Positions 15,511 through 23,281 of a stretch of DNA of 64,000 nucleotides are shown here, piece by piece. Numbering within the stretch: the stretch's first letter is position 1; every line of letters begins with the position of its first letter. The position numbers were made by a program, and so were the translations under genes. The notes under the pieces are model-generated. The model did no database searches, had not been told where the DNA came from, and worked only from the letters and a program-made list of their open reading frames with translations. The stretch is from Bradyrhizobium sp. DOA9 (lineage in GTDB: Bacteria; Pseudomonadota; Alphaproteobacteria; Rhizobiales; Xanthobacteraceae), in the NCBI RefSeq assembly GCF_000617845.2, contig NZ_DF820426.1, positions 1-64,000 of the forward strand, in the 5' to 3' direction.

Positions 15511-17936
15511 GCTGGATTTCCTTCCCTCGAGTTTTCGTTTGTTTTCATCAGATGCGCCGCTCCAATGACCGCCTGGCCGAGAGCAAGGCCACCATCATTG
15601 GAGGGGACGCGCGCATGCGAGAGCACGGCGAACTGCTCTCGCTCCAGCCGGCGCGCGACCTCCTCGAACAGAATGCGGTTCTGGAAGCAGCCGCCCGTTA
15701 GCGCGATCGTGGAGAAACGTCGTTTGCCCTCCTCGGAAGGCGCCGCAAGCTTGCGTGCCATCGCAACAACGGCTTTGGCCAGTCCCTTATGGAACCGTGT
15801 GGCCATCACCGGAGCTGGCGTCTTCAGGATCAGGTCGCCGAGCACCGCATGCCACATCGCAAGCGGCTCGATATAGGGCAGTCCTGTCCCGGCGAGGTTT
15901 GGCACCGTGAGCGGATAGGCCAGCGCCTCGTCTTCGTCGACAAGGAGATTCTCATCGACCATGGCTTCCAGCCGCGCCGCCGCCTCTCCCTCATAAGTTT
16001 GCATATCCCGGCAGATACCGAGGGCCGCGGCCATTGCGTCGAACAATCGCCCGCAGGACGTTGCCGGCGGAGCGTTGATGCGGTTGCGCGCCATCGCGTC
16101 CAGCATCGCGCGAGGTTTTGCCTCCAGATACGAATAGAGCTCAAGCTCCCTGAAATTCATCGTCAGCTCGGGCCAGCTCATCTCCGCCATGAGATGCGCA
16201 TAGAGATTGCGCCAGGGCTCGCGCACGGCCTGCGCGCCACCCAGCATCGGAATCGGCTTGAGGGTGCCCCCTCGCTGGTAGCCGGCGTAGTCGGCGAGCA
16301 GGAACTCGCTGCCCCAGAACGTCCCATCTGCGCCCCACCCCAAGCCATCAAAAACGATCCCGAGGACCGGGGGGGCATGAAGCGGATATCCGTTCTCAGC
16401 AAGACAGGCCGCCACATGGGCGTGATGGTGCTGTACCTCGATCAGAGGCAGCCTGGTACCTGACATGCGCCCGCGGGCAAGCTTCGAGGACAGATATTCT
16501 GGATGCATGTCGGCAATCAGCGCCGCAGGCTTGTGTTCGAAGAGCGAGGCGTAGAGCGCAAGGTTCTTCTGGTAATCGTCGAATGTTGCGACATCCTCCA
16601 AGTCGCCCTGGTGCTGTGACAGGATCGCAGCTCCATCCTTGAGCAAACAAAACGTTGCCTTCAGTTCTCCGCCCATTGCGAGCAGATCGGGCGCGGCCCC
16701 GAAACCCTTGGGTAAGGCCAGCGGCGCCGGCGCATATCCTCTGGCGCGCCGCAGCGACCGCGGCCGGCCGGCCACGACTCGAACCACGGAATCGTCGACC
16801 CGATTGGCGATGCGCCGATCGTGAGTGAGCGCGAAGGTCGCAATTCCGGCGAGGCGCTCCTTCATCTCTGCGTCCCGGATCACCTGCGGCTCGCTGGATA
16901 GATTGCCGCTGGTCATCACGACCGGCCGATCCATCCGCCGTAGCAGCAGCACGTGCAGTGGCGTCGCTGGCAGCATGAACCCAAGCGTTCCCAGTCCTGG
17001 CGCGATGTCGTCCGGAAGGCGCTCCGACCCATTCGCGCGCAAGAGAAGAATCGGCGCTGCCGGGCTGGTCAATTCGGCGGTCTCGCGTTCGTCGAGAGTG
17101 CAAAACCGGCGGATCATCTCGATGTCCCTGGCCATCAGGGCAAACGGCTTGCCGTCTCGCTGCTTCAGCTTACGTAGCAGCCTGACCGTGTCCGCTCGTG
17201 TGGCGTCGCACGCGATCTGGTATCCGCCGAGCCCCTTGATGGCGACAATTTCGCCCTTCTGGATCAGGCTGCACGCTGCATCCACATCGTCGAGCATGGA
17301 GAATTGCTCGAACGTGAAAGATCGCCCATCCAGCCGAACCAGCTTCGCCCTTGGCCCGCAGGCATGACAGGCAACCGGCTCGGCGTGAAACCGCCGGTCA
17401 GAGGGGTCGCGATACTCACGGGTACAATCGGCGCACATGGCAAACGCTGCCATCGCCGTCTTCACGCGGTCATAGGGGATGCCCTCAACGATACTCAGGC
17501 GCGGCCCGCAATTGGTGCAATTGGTGAAGGGATAACGGAACCTGCGCGCGAAGGGATCTGTCGTTTCGCGCGCGCAATCGGCGCAGAGTGCTGCGTCCGG
17601 GGCGATCTCGGTATGCGCGCCGCCGTGCAGGCTGTCGACGATCGCAAAGTCGTCACGCGACACGCCCGCGCATAATTGTATTTCGATTCCATCGATCCTG
17701 CTCAGGGGGGGCGGGTTCCCGACGATACGGTCGACGAGCATGTTAATGATGGTCCGTTCCCCGCGCGCACGAACCAGCACACCCTCACCGTCATTGAGCA
17801 CCTCGCCGCCCAGACCCAGCTCGCGGGCATGGCGCCAGACCGCTGGCCGGAAACCGACGCCCTGGACGCGCCCCCGAAATCGGATTTCGAAGCTCTCGAC
17901 GAATGTCTGCGCCACGACGGGGTTGAGCCTGCTCAT
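15480..17936 (-). CDS. hypF: Carbamoyltransferase HypF
   Basis: An 818-residue multidomain enzyme making the carbamoyl group for the CN ligands. In order: acylphosphatase domain (FRGRVQGVGFRPAVW), two zinc fingers (CADCARETTDPFARRFRYPF, NCTNCGPR, MCADCTREYRDP, CHACGPR), YrdC-like domain (GGYQIACDATR) and Kae1-like domain (GIVFDGLGWGADGTFWGSEF, ending ALTGGCFQNRILFE and SNDGGLALGQA). The ATG at 17936 overlaps the stop of the NHL-repeat gene; the longer frame to 18026 overlaps that gene out of frame. All domains look intact. Confidence 0.95.
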   Translation of the reverse strand: MSRLNPVVAQTFVESFEIRFRGRVQGVGFRPAVWRHARELGLGGEVLNDGEGVLVRARGERTIINMLVDRIVGNPPPLSRIDGIEIQLCAGVSRDDFAIVDSLHGGAHTEIAPDAALCADCARETTDPFARRFRYPFTNCTNCGPRLSIVEGIPYDRVKTAMAAFAMCADCTREYRDPSDRRFHAEPVACHACGPRAKLVRLDGRSFTFEQFSMLDDVDAACSLIQKGEIVAIKGLGGYQIACDATRADTVRLLRKLKQRDGKPFALMARDIEMIRRFCTLDERETAELTSPAAPILLLRANGSERLPDDIAPGLGTLGFMLPATPLHVLLLRRMDRPVVMTSGNLSSEPQVIRDAEMKERLAGIATFALTHDRRIANRVDDSVVRVVAGRPRSLRRARGYAPAPLALPKGFGAAPDLLAMGGELKATFCLLKDGAAILSQHQGDLEDVATFDDYQKNLALYASLFEHKPAALIADMHPEYLSSKLARGRMSGTRLPLIEVQHHHAHVAACLAENGYPLHAPPVLGIVFDGLGWGADGTFWGSEFLLADYAGYQRGGTLKPIPMLGGAQAVREPWRNLYAHLMAEMSWPELTMNFRELELYSYLEAKPRAMLDAMARNRINAPPATSCGRLFDAMAAALGICRDMQTYEGEAAARLEAMVDENLLVDEDEALAYPLTVPNLAGTGLPYIEPLAMWHAVLGDLILKTPAPVMATRFHKGLAKAVVAMARKLAAPSEEGKRRFSTIALTGGCFQNRILFEEVARRLEREQFAVLSHARVPSNDGGLALGQAVIGAAHLMKTNENSREGNPACVSVFPGGS

Positions 17937-19132
17937 GGCGCTTTCTCCCAGAGCAAGATTCGATTGTTGCCGGTGTCGGCGATCGCAAGCGTTTTGCCGC
18001 AAGCCGAGGCAGCATACGGCCAGCAAAGGCTGTCGCGGCAGGCTGCCCGCCAGCGATTGTCACCCTTGTCGGCAAAGCTATGCTGAGCTGCCAGCCCGGT
18101 GGCCGGAGCATCCATCGCCAGTTCCTGAAGATCAAAACCAAGCAGCCGGGAATTGGCGGTATCGCAGACCACAAGTTGGTCGTCCCAAACGACAAGACCA
18201 TACGGCATGCTCATCGCACTCGATGAGGGATCGTACATGCTCCGATTGTGGTCAGCGCGAGCGAAATCGTCTTGACCCAGCACGAAATCACATGGCGTCC
18301 CACTAAGCTCAGGGAAATTTCGCCACATCATGACGCGATTGTTGCCGGCATCCGAGATCGCGAGCATCCTATCGTGGCAGGCAATGCCGTGCGGCCATCG
18401 CATGCCGATTGCGCAAACATCACTGCCGGCATTGTCGTCACGGGTCACGAAGTCGCTCTGGCCGAGGACCAGGTCGGCCGGCGCTCCACTGGCCTTTGGA
18501 ATATCGTTCCAAATCAGAACGCGGCGATTTCCGGTGTCGCAGACGATCAGCCTTCCATCGCAGATGGCGATCCCGTAACACCAGTTCAGCGTATCGCGCC
18601 CCGGCACGGCGCTTCCGCGATTGGCGAGACCGGAGGTGAAGTCGGCCTGGCCGAGAACCACGTTGGCGGGCTGGTTTGAGTGCGACGGATAGCCGTTCCA
18701 GATCAGGACGCGGTGATTCCATGCATCGGCTACAGCCAGGATACCGTCGGCTGCGGCGACGCCCGTCGGGAAATTGAGGGTGTCCGGGCCGATCTCGCGT
18801 TTCGCGTTCCGCCCTTCGCGCGAGAAGTCGGCTTGACCGATCAAAAGGTCGGCCGGCGCCTGATCGTCGGACGGACAGTGGCTCCAGATGAGGAGCCGAT
18901 GATGGCCGCTGTCGCAGACGAACAGACGCCCGTTGTCGTCGAGGCACACCCCGCGCGGGCCAAACAGCGTATGCGCAGACGGAACGATCGATTGCGCAAG
19001 CCCTTCCGCCGTCGCTTCTCCACCGAGGATCACGCGAGCGCCGTTCGCCGACAGAAAATGACGTGGCACATGATTGTCGCGCATCTTCGCGCGCGGCCTA
19101 TGCAAGCGGATCGTAGCGGCTGACGTGATCAT
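17933..19132 (-). CDS. NHL-repeat beta-propeller protein of the hydrogenase cluster
   Basis: A 399-residue protein built of repeated units in which a G-x-x-x-x-(D/G)-x-L-x-V-x-D strand is followed by NHRVLIW or RVLIWN (for example FVCDSGHHRLLIW, AVADAWNHRVLIWN, IVCDTGNRRVLIWN, AISDAGNNRVMMW, VVCDTANSRLLGF, AIADTGNNRILLWE). I count about six repeats, as in a six-bladed propeller. Repeats often end VLGQADF. No signal peptide is evident, so it is probably cytoplasmic. It starts 2 bases after the NifU/Rieske stop and overlaps hypF. NHL proteins occur in group 1h-type hydrogenase clusters; the role is unknown, perhaps a scaffold. Confidence 0.82.
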   Translation of the reverse strand: MITSAATIRLHRPRAKMRDNHVPRHFLSANGARVILGGEATAEGLAQSIVPSAHTLFGPRGVCLDDNGRLFVCDSGHHRLLIWSHCPSDDQAPADLLIGQADFSREGRNAKREIGPDTLNFPTGVAAADGILAVADAWNHRVLIWNGYPSHSNQPANVVLGQADFTSGLANRGSAVPGRDTLNWCYGIAICDGRLIVCDTGNRRVLIWNDIPKASGAPADLVLGQSDFVTRDDNAGSDVCAIGMRWPHGIACHDRMLAISDAGNNRVMMWRNFPELSGTPCDFVLGQDDFARADHNRSMYDPSSSAMSMPYGLVVWDDQLVVCDTANSRLLGFDLQELAMDAPATGLAAQHSFADKGDNRWRAACRDSLCWPYAASACGKTLAIADTGNNRILLWEKAP

Positions 19133-19134
19133 GG

Positions 19135-20004
19135 CTATGCCGTTATCCTCACCTCGACCTTTGCTCCGACGATCCTGACCGCGTGCGGCTGCAACTGAAC
19201 CTCCGGCGCCGTCAAGCACTCCCCGCTCGCAAGGTCGTATCGGAATCCGTGATGAGGACAGATGATGATCCCGCCCTCCACCTCACCGTCATGGATCGGA
19301 AATCCCAGATGCGCGCAGGCGTTTTCAAAACAGGTGATTGACGCACCGTCGCGATAGAGGATGACCTTGCGGTTTTCCAATGACATCGAACGGACGATGC
19401 GGTCCGGAAACTCCGACAACATGCCTGCCGGTATCCAGTTTCCTTCGGCGTTCAGCGCAAACGGGCTGATGAACCGGACCCCGCTCTCGGCGTCTGCACT
19501 CAACCCCTTGATCTGAACGACTTCGGTGATCTCTGGGCAGACGTCCTGGAGGGCCTTCTTCACGCCTGCATGGAACGTCAGTGTCGAGGCGGGACAGCCG
19601 TCGCATGCCCCCTTGAAGCGAACCTCTACTTTGGGCGGGCGTACGCCGACGAGCTCCACGTCACCTCCGTGCGACTTCAGCATCGGACGGACGCTGTCGA
19701 GCGCCTGTTCGACACGCTCGTGGAGGCTCGCCTTGAGCAGATTGTAGCGGCGGAGCACCGCATAGACCAACTCGTCTGACGCAGCGCTCTTCATGGCCGC
19801 AAGTGCGGCAGGATCGGCCTTCAGGGCCCGTATCAGACGCCGGAACGCTTCCGAGTTGAGCGCCTCAATTGCCAGCTTGTGGGCGGCAACCACGGACCGC
19901 GGCTCCTCCTCCCAGGTCGCAACGATTGACTCAAGCCGTTCGATATCGCCGATGAAGCCGGCGAGATCGTCCCTCAGCGTTGGTGTCAATTCATGCGCGT
20001 TCAT
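19135..20004 (-). CDS. NifU-like / Rieske ferredoxin fusion protein
   Basis: A 289-residue protein. The N-terminal third is helical. Residues about 95-160 match the NifU C-terminal Fe-S scaffold domain (GGDVELVGVRPPKVEVRF, then ACDGCPAS with CxxC). The C-terminal 110 residues are a Rieske domain with CFENACAHLGFPIHDG and CPHHGFRYDLASGE, providing the Cys-x-His and Cys-x2-His ligands of a 2Fe-2S cluster. It is the best candidate for the electron acceptor or relay of the soluble hydrogenase, comparable to the Fe-S partner genes near actinobacterial high-affinity hydrogenases (from memory). NifU and Rieske on one chain suggest self-assembly of its own cluster. Confidence 0.87.
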   Translation of the reverse strand: MNAHELTPTLRDDLAGFIGDIERLESIVATWEEEPRSVVAAHKLAIEALNSEAFRRLIRALKADPAALAAMKSAASDELVYAVLRRYNLLKASLHERVEQALDSVRPMLKSHGGDVELVGVRPPKVEVRFKGACDGCPASTLTFHAGVKKALQDVCPEITEVVQIKGLSADAESGVRFISPFALNAEGNWIPAGMLSEFPDRIVRSMSLENRKVILYRDGASITCFENACAHLGFPIHDGEVEGGIIICPHHGFRYDLASGECLTAPEVQLQPHAVRIVGAKVEVRITA

Positions 20005-20028
20005 GGAATCTCGCGAGCGAGCGCCTCG

Positions 20029-20253
20029 TTAGCGGTAGCGAAGGTTTCGGAACAGATAGGGCTGCAAGCCTCCGCCGACTGCAGCAGCCAGGGCCGCGGC
20101 AGCCCACACCGGTGCACCGGCGACGGCAAGAAGGACGAGCAGCACCGCCGTCACCACCACCCCGATCGCGATTTGCCCATAGGCCTTGCCCGGTTCAGCA
20201 AACAGCTTTCCCCGAAAGAACAGGGAAATGGAGTTCTGTGTCATTGCCCACAT
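20029..20253 (-). CDS. Small membrane protein of hydrogenase cluster
   Basis: A 74-residue protein with two hydrophobic segments (GQIAIGVVVTAVLLVLLAVA and an Ala-rich AAALAAAVGGGL stretch) and positively charged ends. No family is recognised. It lies 24 bases upstream of the NifU/Rieske gene and next to another small membrane protein, within the same operon. As neither hydrogenase subunit has a membrane anchor, it may help dock the enzyme or its redox partner; that is inference. Confidence 0.65.
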   Translation of the reverse strand: MWAMTQNSISLFFRGKLFAEPGKAYGQIAIGVVVTAVLLVLLAVAGAPVWAAAALAAAVGGGLQPYLFRNLRYR

Positions 20254-20264
20254 GGTTCGCTTCC

Positions 20265-20474
20265 TCAGCCGATCATGGAAAGAACAAGGAGCCCGGCGAA
20301 TACGCCGGCGACTCCGGCCAGCGGGCCGTAGAAGCCGCCGAGCAGCGCTGCCAGCTCTTTGCCAAGCACTTTGCCACCGACGATCACGCCACCGACCATT
20401 CCTCCGGCGACGGAGGCGATTACGCCGAGGCAGAGACTTAAGGCGAAGATCGCCGGAGAAAGAGACACGCTCAT
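20265..20474 (-). CDS. Small Gly-rich membrane protein of hydrogenase cluster
   Basis: A 69-residue, almost wholly hydrophobic protein with three likely membrane segments rich in glycine (GVIASVAGGMVGGVIVGG, LLGGFYGPLAGVAGVFAGLL). The glycine zipper-like pattern suggests tight helix packing or oligomer formation. The ATG at 20474 is preferred over the upstream TTG at 20480. It lies 26 bases after the TPR gene. No family is recognised. Confidence 0.62.
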   Translation of the reverse strand: MSVSLSPAIFALSLCLGVIASVAGGMVGGVIVGGKVLGKELAALLGGFYGPLAGVAGVFAGLLVLSMIG

Positions 20475-20500
20475 TTGCAAAGGATCCTTCGGTTGAATGG

Positions 20501-21511
20501 TTACGAAAGCAGGGTGGAAGGGCGATCGAGGACAGCTGACAGCTCCATCAGCTCGCGCTCGACTTGCATCAACGCCTCGCCGACGATCTGGGCTCGTCCC
20601 AGGTCTCCATGGACAGCAAATATCTCGCGCGCTTCCCGGTAATACATCAGCGCCATCGAGAGGTTCATGCCATTGCCGACTTGCGAGTCCTCCGCATCAC
20701 CAGGCAGATTCCAAAGGCAGTTCGCCTTGTTGGAGATCGTGTTCGCGTATTCGATCGGCATGGTCTCGCGCGTACGGACCTTGAGTGCTTCGTCATAAGC
20801 CTCGATCGCCCGAAGATTGTTCTCGATCACGTGACTGGACGAGACGTATTGCAACGCGTTGCCGAGGTTGTTCTGCAGCATGGCGTACTCGACGGGATCG
20901 TCGACCAGCGTGACCACTTTGAGCGCTTCTTCGAACGCCTGCACGGCCAGCGCCTCCCGCATCTTCCCGCGCTCGTCCGTCATCGGCATCGAGAGAAAGG
21001 CGGTCGCCAGATTATTCTGAAGGATCGCGTACTCCTTCGGGTGAGTGCCGCGCGCGAAAGTGCGAAGCGCACGCTGATAGGCGGCGATCGCATCCGTGAT
21101 CTTCGCCCGGCCGGCGCCTGCGAGGCTCTGCAGGCAAAGGCCGAGATTCATCTCGGCTTCCGCGACCTCCTCGGGCATGCCTATTTCGCCGAGTAAGGGA
21201 ATGACCTCCTCGAAAATGAAGCGCGCGCTCTCGAGTGATTTCGTTCCCTGCTCCGGGATTGCCTGCAACGCAGTCGCCTTGCGGGCGAGAATGCGGCCGC
21301 GCAGCAGGCGTGCCTCCTGCGGCGGACAGATCGTCAAGGCTTTGTCGTAGAGCTCGATGGCCGAATTGATTTCATCCGCAGACTGGGGGCGCGCCTGCAG
21401 CCCCATTGCGATCTCCATGAGCATCTCGGCCCGCTCGATTGGCGTAGCCGATTCAGCTTCAGCCGCCTGCAAGGCTGCACGGAATTGATCGCTTGCGAGA
21501 GCTGCCCCCAC
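20501..21511 (-). CDS. Tetratricopeptide-repeat protein of hydrogenase cluster
   Basis: A 336-residue all-helical TPR-like protein. Repeats include AINSAIELYDKALTICPPQE-like units, AIAAYQRALRTFARG, YAILQNNLATAFLSM, AFEEALKVVTLVDDP, YAMLQNNLGNALQYV and AIEAYDEALKVRTRE. No signal peptide is visible. TPR proteins serve as protein-interaction scaffolds; a partner for hydrogenase assembly is plausible. The start is a GTG preceded by a GGGAGAAG site. It is separated from the upstream gene by about 108 bases that include a 17-bp palindrome, so it may head its own transcript. Confidence 0.8.
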   Translation of the reverse strand: MGAALASDQFRAALQAAEAESATPIERAEMLMEIAMGLQARPQSADEINSAIELYDKALTICPPQEARLLRGRILARKATALQAIPEQGTKSLESARFIFEEVIPLLGEIGMPEEVAEAEMNLGLCLQSLAGAGRAKITDAIAAYQRALRTFARGTHPKEYAILQNNLATAFLSMPMTDERGKMREALAVQAFEEALKVVTLVDDPVEYAMLQNNLGNALQYVSSSHVIENNLRAIEAYDEALKVRTRETMPIEYANTISNKANCLWNLPGDAEDSQVGNGMNLSMALMYYREAREIFAVHGDLGRAQIVGEALMQVERELMELSAVLDRPSTLLS

Positions 21512-21612
21512 CGTCTTCTCCCGGGTCCAGCGCGCTGGTTGAAGTCACGCGCGTCATTGATCCGGGTCAATCATGCGACCAAATTTGCAATCTGTCTACT
21601 CAATAAGCGAAT

Positions 21613-21629
21613 TGTAAACTTAGTTTGCA
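21613..21629. promoter_or_regulatory. 17-bp palindrome upstream of TPR gene
   Basis: TGTAAACTTAGTTTGCA is palindromic apart from one mismatch and overlaps the stop of the upstream small gene. The same motif occurs twice upstream of the TonB receptor (32475-32491 exact palindrome, 32511-32527 imperfect). It is a candidate operator for a shared, unidentified regulator. Confidence 0.45.
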
Positions 21630-21934
21630 GACCGAAGCGCGCCAGCGACGATCAGCGCTCCCTCCGCGCTCGACCATGCTGCAGAGAATTCGCTCTCGCG
21701 CGCACGACAGCTGTTGTCTCGAAAGAAGTCCGGCGCGTGCACGACACGGTCCCCCGCGATGTTGCGAACCTTGAGCATGTATCCACCGGCGGCCGCGTGG
21801 CGGACCGGAAGGATGCAGAGATCCTCATCGCGCCGCAGCAGAACGACGGCATGAAGACCGTCGAAAAAACGGTCGCAGACGTCGCTGGAAAGATAGAGCG
21901 AGCCATCCTTGATAAGAATCGTGCAGTCAGACAT
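21620..21934 (-). CDS. Small uncharacterised protein downstream of hupD
   Basis: A 104-residue soluble protein rich in beta strands (CTILIKDGSLYLSSDVCDRF, AVVLLRRDEDLCILPVRH, GGYMLKVRNIAGDRVV). Its ATG overlaps the hupD stop (TGATG), so it is translationally coupled to the endopeptidase. I do not recognise the family. Three of its four cysteines lie near strand ends, but no metal motif is evident. A maturation accessory role is only suggested by position. Confidence 0.6.
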   Translation of the reverse strand: MSDCTILIKDGSLYLSSDVCDRFFDGLHAVVLLRRDEDLCILPVRHAAAGGYMLKVRNIAGDRVVHAPDFFRDNSCRARESEFSAAWSSAEGALIVAGALRSAN

Positions 21935-22416
21935 CAGCCCCTCGACATGCACGACAGGCGGATCTGAACGATGCCTTCAATCCGGTCAGTAGCCTTCGAT
22001 ACTGCCCCGGATACGGCGTCAGAGAGCGAGAGACCAAGATCGAACTGCTTTGCTTCAATCAGGAAAACAACGATGTCGTCGGGAAATGCTTCACGGAAGA
22101 TCGACTTGCCGGCGAACAGCGCATGATCCCAGCGGAAGTCGTGAAGGTTGAGCCCAGGCTCATACCTTTGAGTCAATTCACTTCCGGGCACCTCGAAGAT
22201 CGCACCTGGCGCCGATCCGGACCGGCACGCATCGATGATGATCAGCGTTCGACAGCCGCGCGCGGCAAACATCGCCGCCATTCCATCCGTCCCCGCATCC
22301 AGCAGGCGAACGTCAGGGTCCTGCCCCAGACGTCGCGTCTTGAGCAATTGGAGAACGGCAAGTCCCGCTCCATCGTCCGAGCGATTGGGATTTCCACACG
22401 CGACGACCGCAATCAT
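21934..22416 (-). CDS. hupD: Hydrogenase large-subunit maturation endopeptidase
   Basis: A 160-residue HupD/HyaD-type protease that removes the C-terminal extension of the large subunit after nickel insertion. It shows the N-terminal CGNPNRSDDGAGLAV (nickel-sensing Asp) and IIIDACRSGSAPGAIF motifs and a C-terminal alpha/beta fold of family length. Its substrate should be the large subunit at 23282-24880, which has a 16-residue extension after the terminal active-site His. Confidence 0.88.
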   Translation of the reverse strand: MIAVVACGNPNRSDDGAGLAVLQLLKTRRLGQDPDVRLLDAGTDGMAAMFAARGCRTLIIIDACRSGSAPGAIFEVPGSELTQRYEPGLNLHDFRWDHALFAGKSIFREAFPDDIVVFLIEAKQFDLGLSLSDAVSGAVSKATDRIEGIVQIRLSCMSRG

Positions 22417-22523
22417 GATACGGCCTTACAAAGCGATGCTAGCCCTGCTCCGCCAAAGGACGATCCTCGGCGCATTCGATAGAGCATGACAGCTTTTCCG
22501 GGCGGGCGCGATACTGTTGGTCC

Positions 22524-22844
22524 TCAAATCCGCCAAAGGCTGCAGGACCAGTCCGGCTCGACCGGCACGTTCAGTTCTGGCAATTCGCAGAACCGCCGAT
22601 GCACCTTGTAATACATGCAAGTCTCGCAAAGTTGGCTGATGCCTCCATGCTCGACCGGGTGGAGCGTAAATCCCGAGATCCTGAGCTTTGACTTCAGATC
22701 GTTTCCGGCCTCCCGCAGGTCCGACACAAGTTGCTGGACCTGTTCATGGCTATCCGCCCGGGGAAAGACGTTCGTCGCAAACCCGGAAGCCAGCACGCCG
22801 GCGATTTCGCTGCGCAGCCCTTCGTCGTTGTCGGCGGTTGTCAT
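22524..22844 (-). CDS. 4-Cys small protein, second of a tandem pair
   Basis: A 106-residue protein paralogous to the gene just upstream (22865-23227). Both end in a C-x2-C-x9-C-x14-C motif embedded in CMYYKVHRRFCELPELNVPV and DWSCSLWRI. Four regularly spaced cysteines suggest an iron-sulfur cluster or zinc site. The N-terminal 60 residues are helical and differ between the two. The start at 22844 (MTTADNDEG) avoids the overlap with the upstream gene that the longer frame would need. A role as electron carrier or assembly factor is inferred from the position between the large subunit and hupD. Confidence 0.72.
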   Translation of the reverse strand: MTTADNDEGLRSEIAGVLASGFATNVFPRADSHEQVQQLVSDLREAGNDLKSKLRISGFTLHPVEHGGISQLCETCMYYKVHRRFCELPELNVPVEPDWSCSLWRI

Positions 22845-22864
22845 CACGCGCGCCTCGCGTTCGC

Positions 22865-23227
22865 TCAAATGCGCCACAATCGGCACCACCAGTCCGGGTC
22901 GACCGGCACCGAGAGTTCGGGCAAGTCGCACCATTTCCGATGGACGAGATAATACATGCACTCCAGGCAACGTTGCCTGTCCGGCCCGTAGGGGTGATCG
23001 AGGAAGCCGGAGATCACCAGTTTGGCCTCGAGATCCTTCGGGTCGAGCTGACGCAGTTGCAGCAAAATTGCCGCAAACTCCTTATCCGTCTCAGGGAACG
23101 GCTCGACTTGAGTCTCGAGCCCACCTGCGAGCATATCCGCGATCGTTTTCAGGATAGCCCCGTTTTCGGACGCCATTGCGTGCCCCGTCATTCGACGTAG
23201 TGATTCAACCTGCTTCGTTCGGTCCAT
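22865..23227 (-). CDS. 4-Cys small protein, first of a tandem pair
   Basis: A 120-residue protein directly downstream of the large subunit (54-base gap). The C-terminal half carries RCLECMYYLVHRKWCDLPEL and PDWWCRLWRI, giving C-x2-C-x9-C-x14-C, shared almost residue for residue with the next gene. The ISGF-x-HP motif before the cysteines is also shared. The shared architecture shows a tandem duplication. I cannot name the family; an iron-sulfur electron-transfer role for the hydrogenase is plausible. An alternative ATG lies at 23176. Confidence 0.74.
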   Translation of the reverse strand: MDRTKQVESLRRMTGHAMASENGAILKTIADMLAGGLETQVEPFPETDKEFAAILLQLRQLDPKDLEAKLVISGFLDHPYGPDRQRCLECMYYLVHRKWCDLPELSVPVDPDWWCRLWRI

Positions 23228-23281
23228 GATAGTGACCGAACGAAGTCCATTGATGCAATCCGGTGACTTACGCGATTGGGA

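Noticed and set aside
18248..18679. Plus-strand frames over the NHL-repeat gene
   Set aside because: Their repeated look is produced by the NHL repeats on the other strand.
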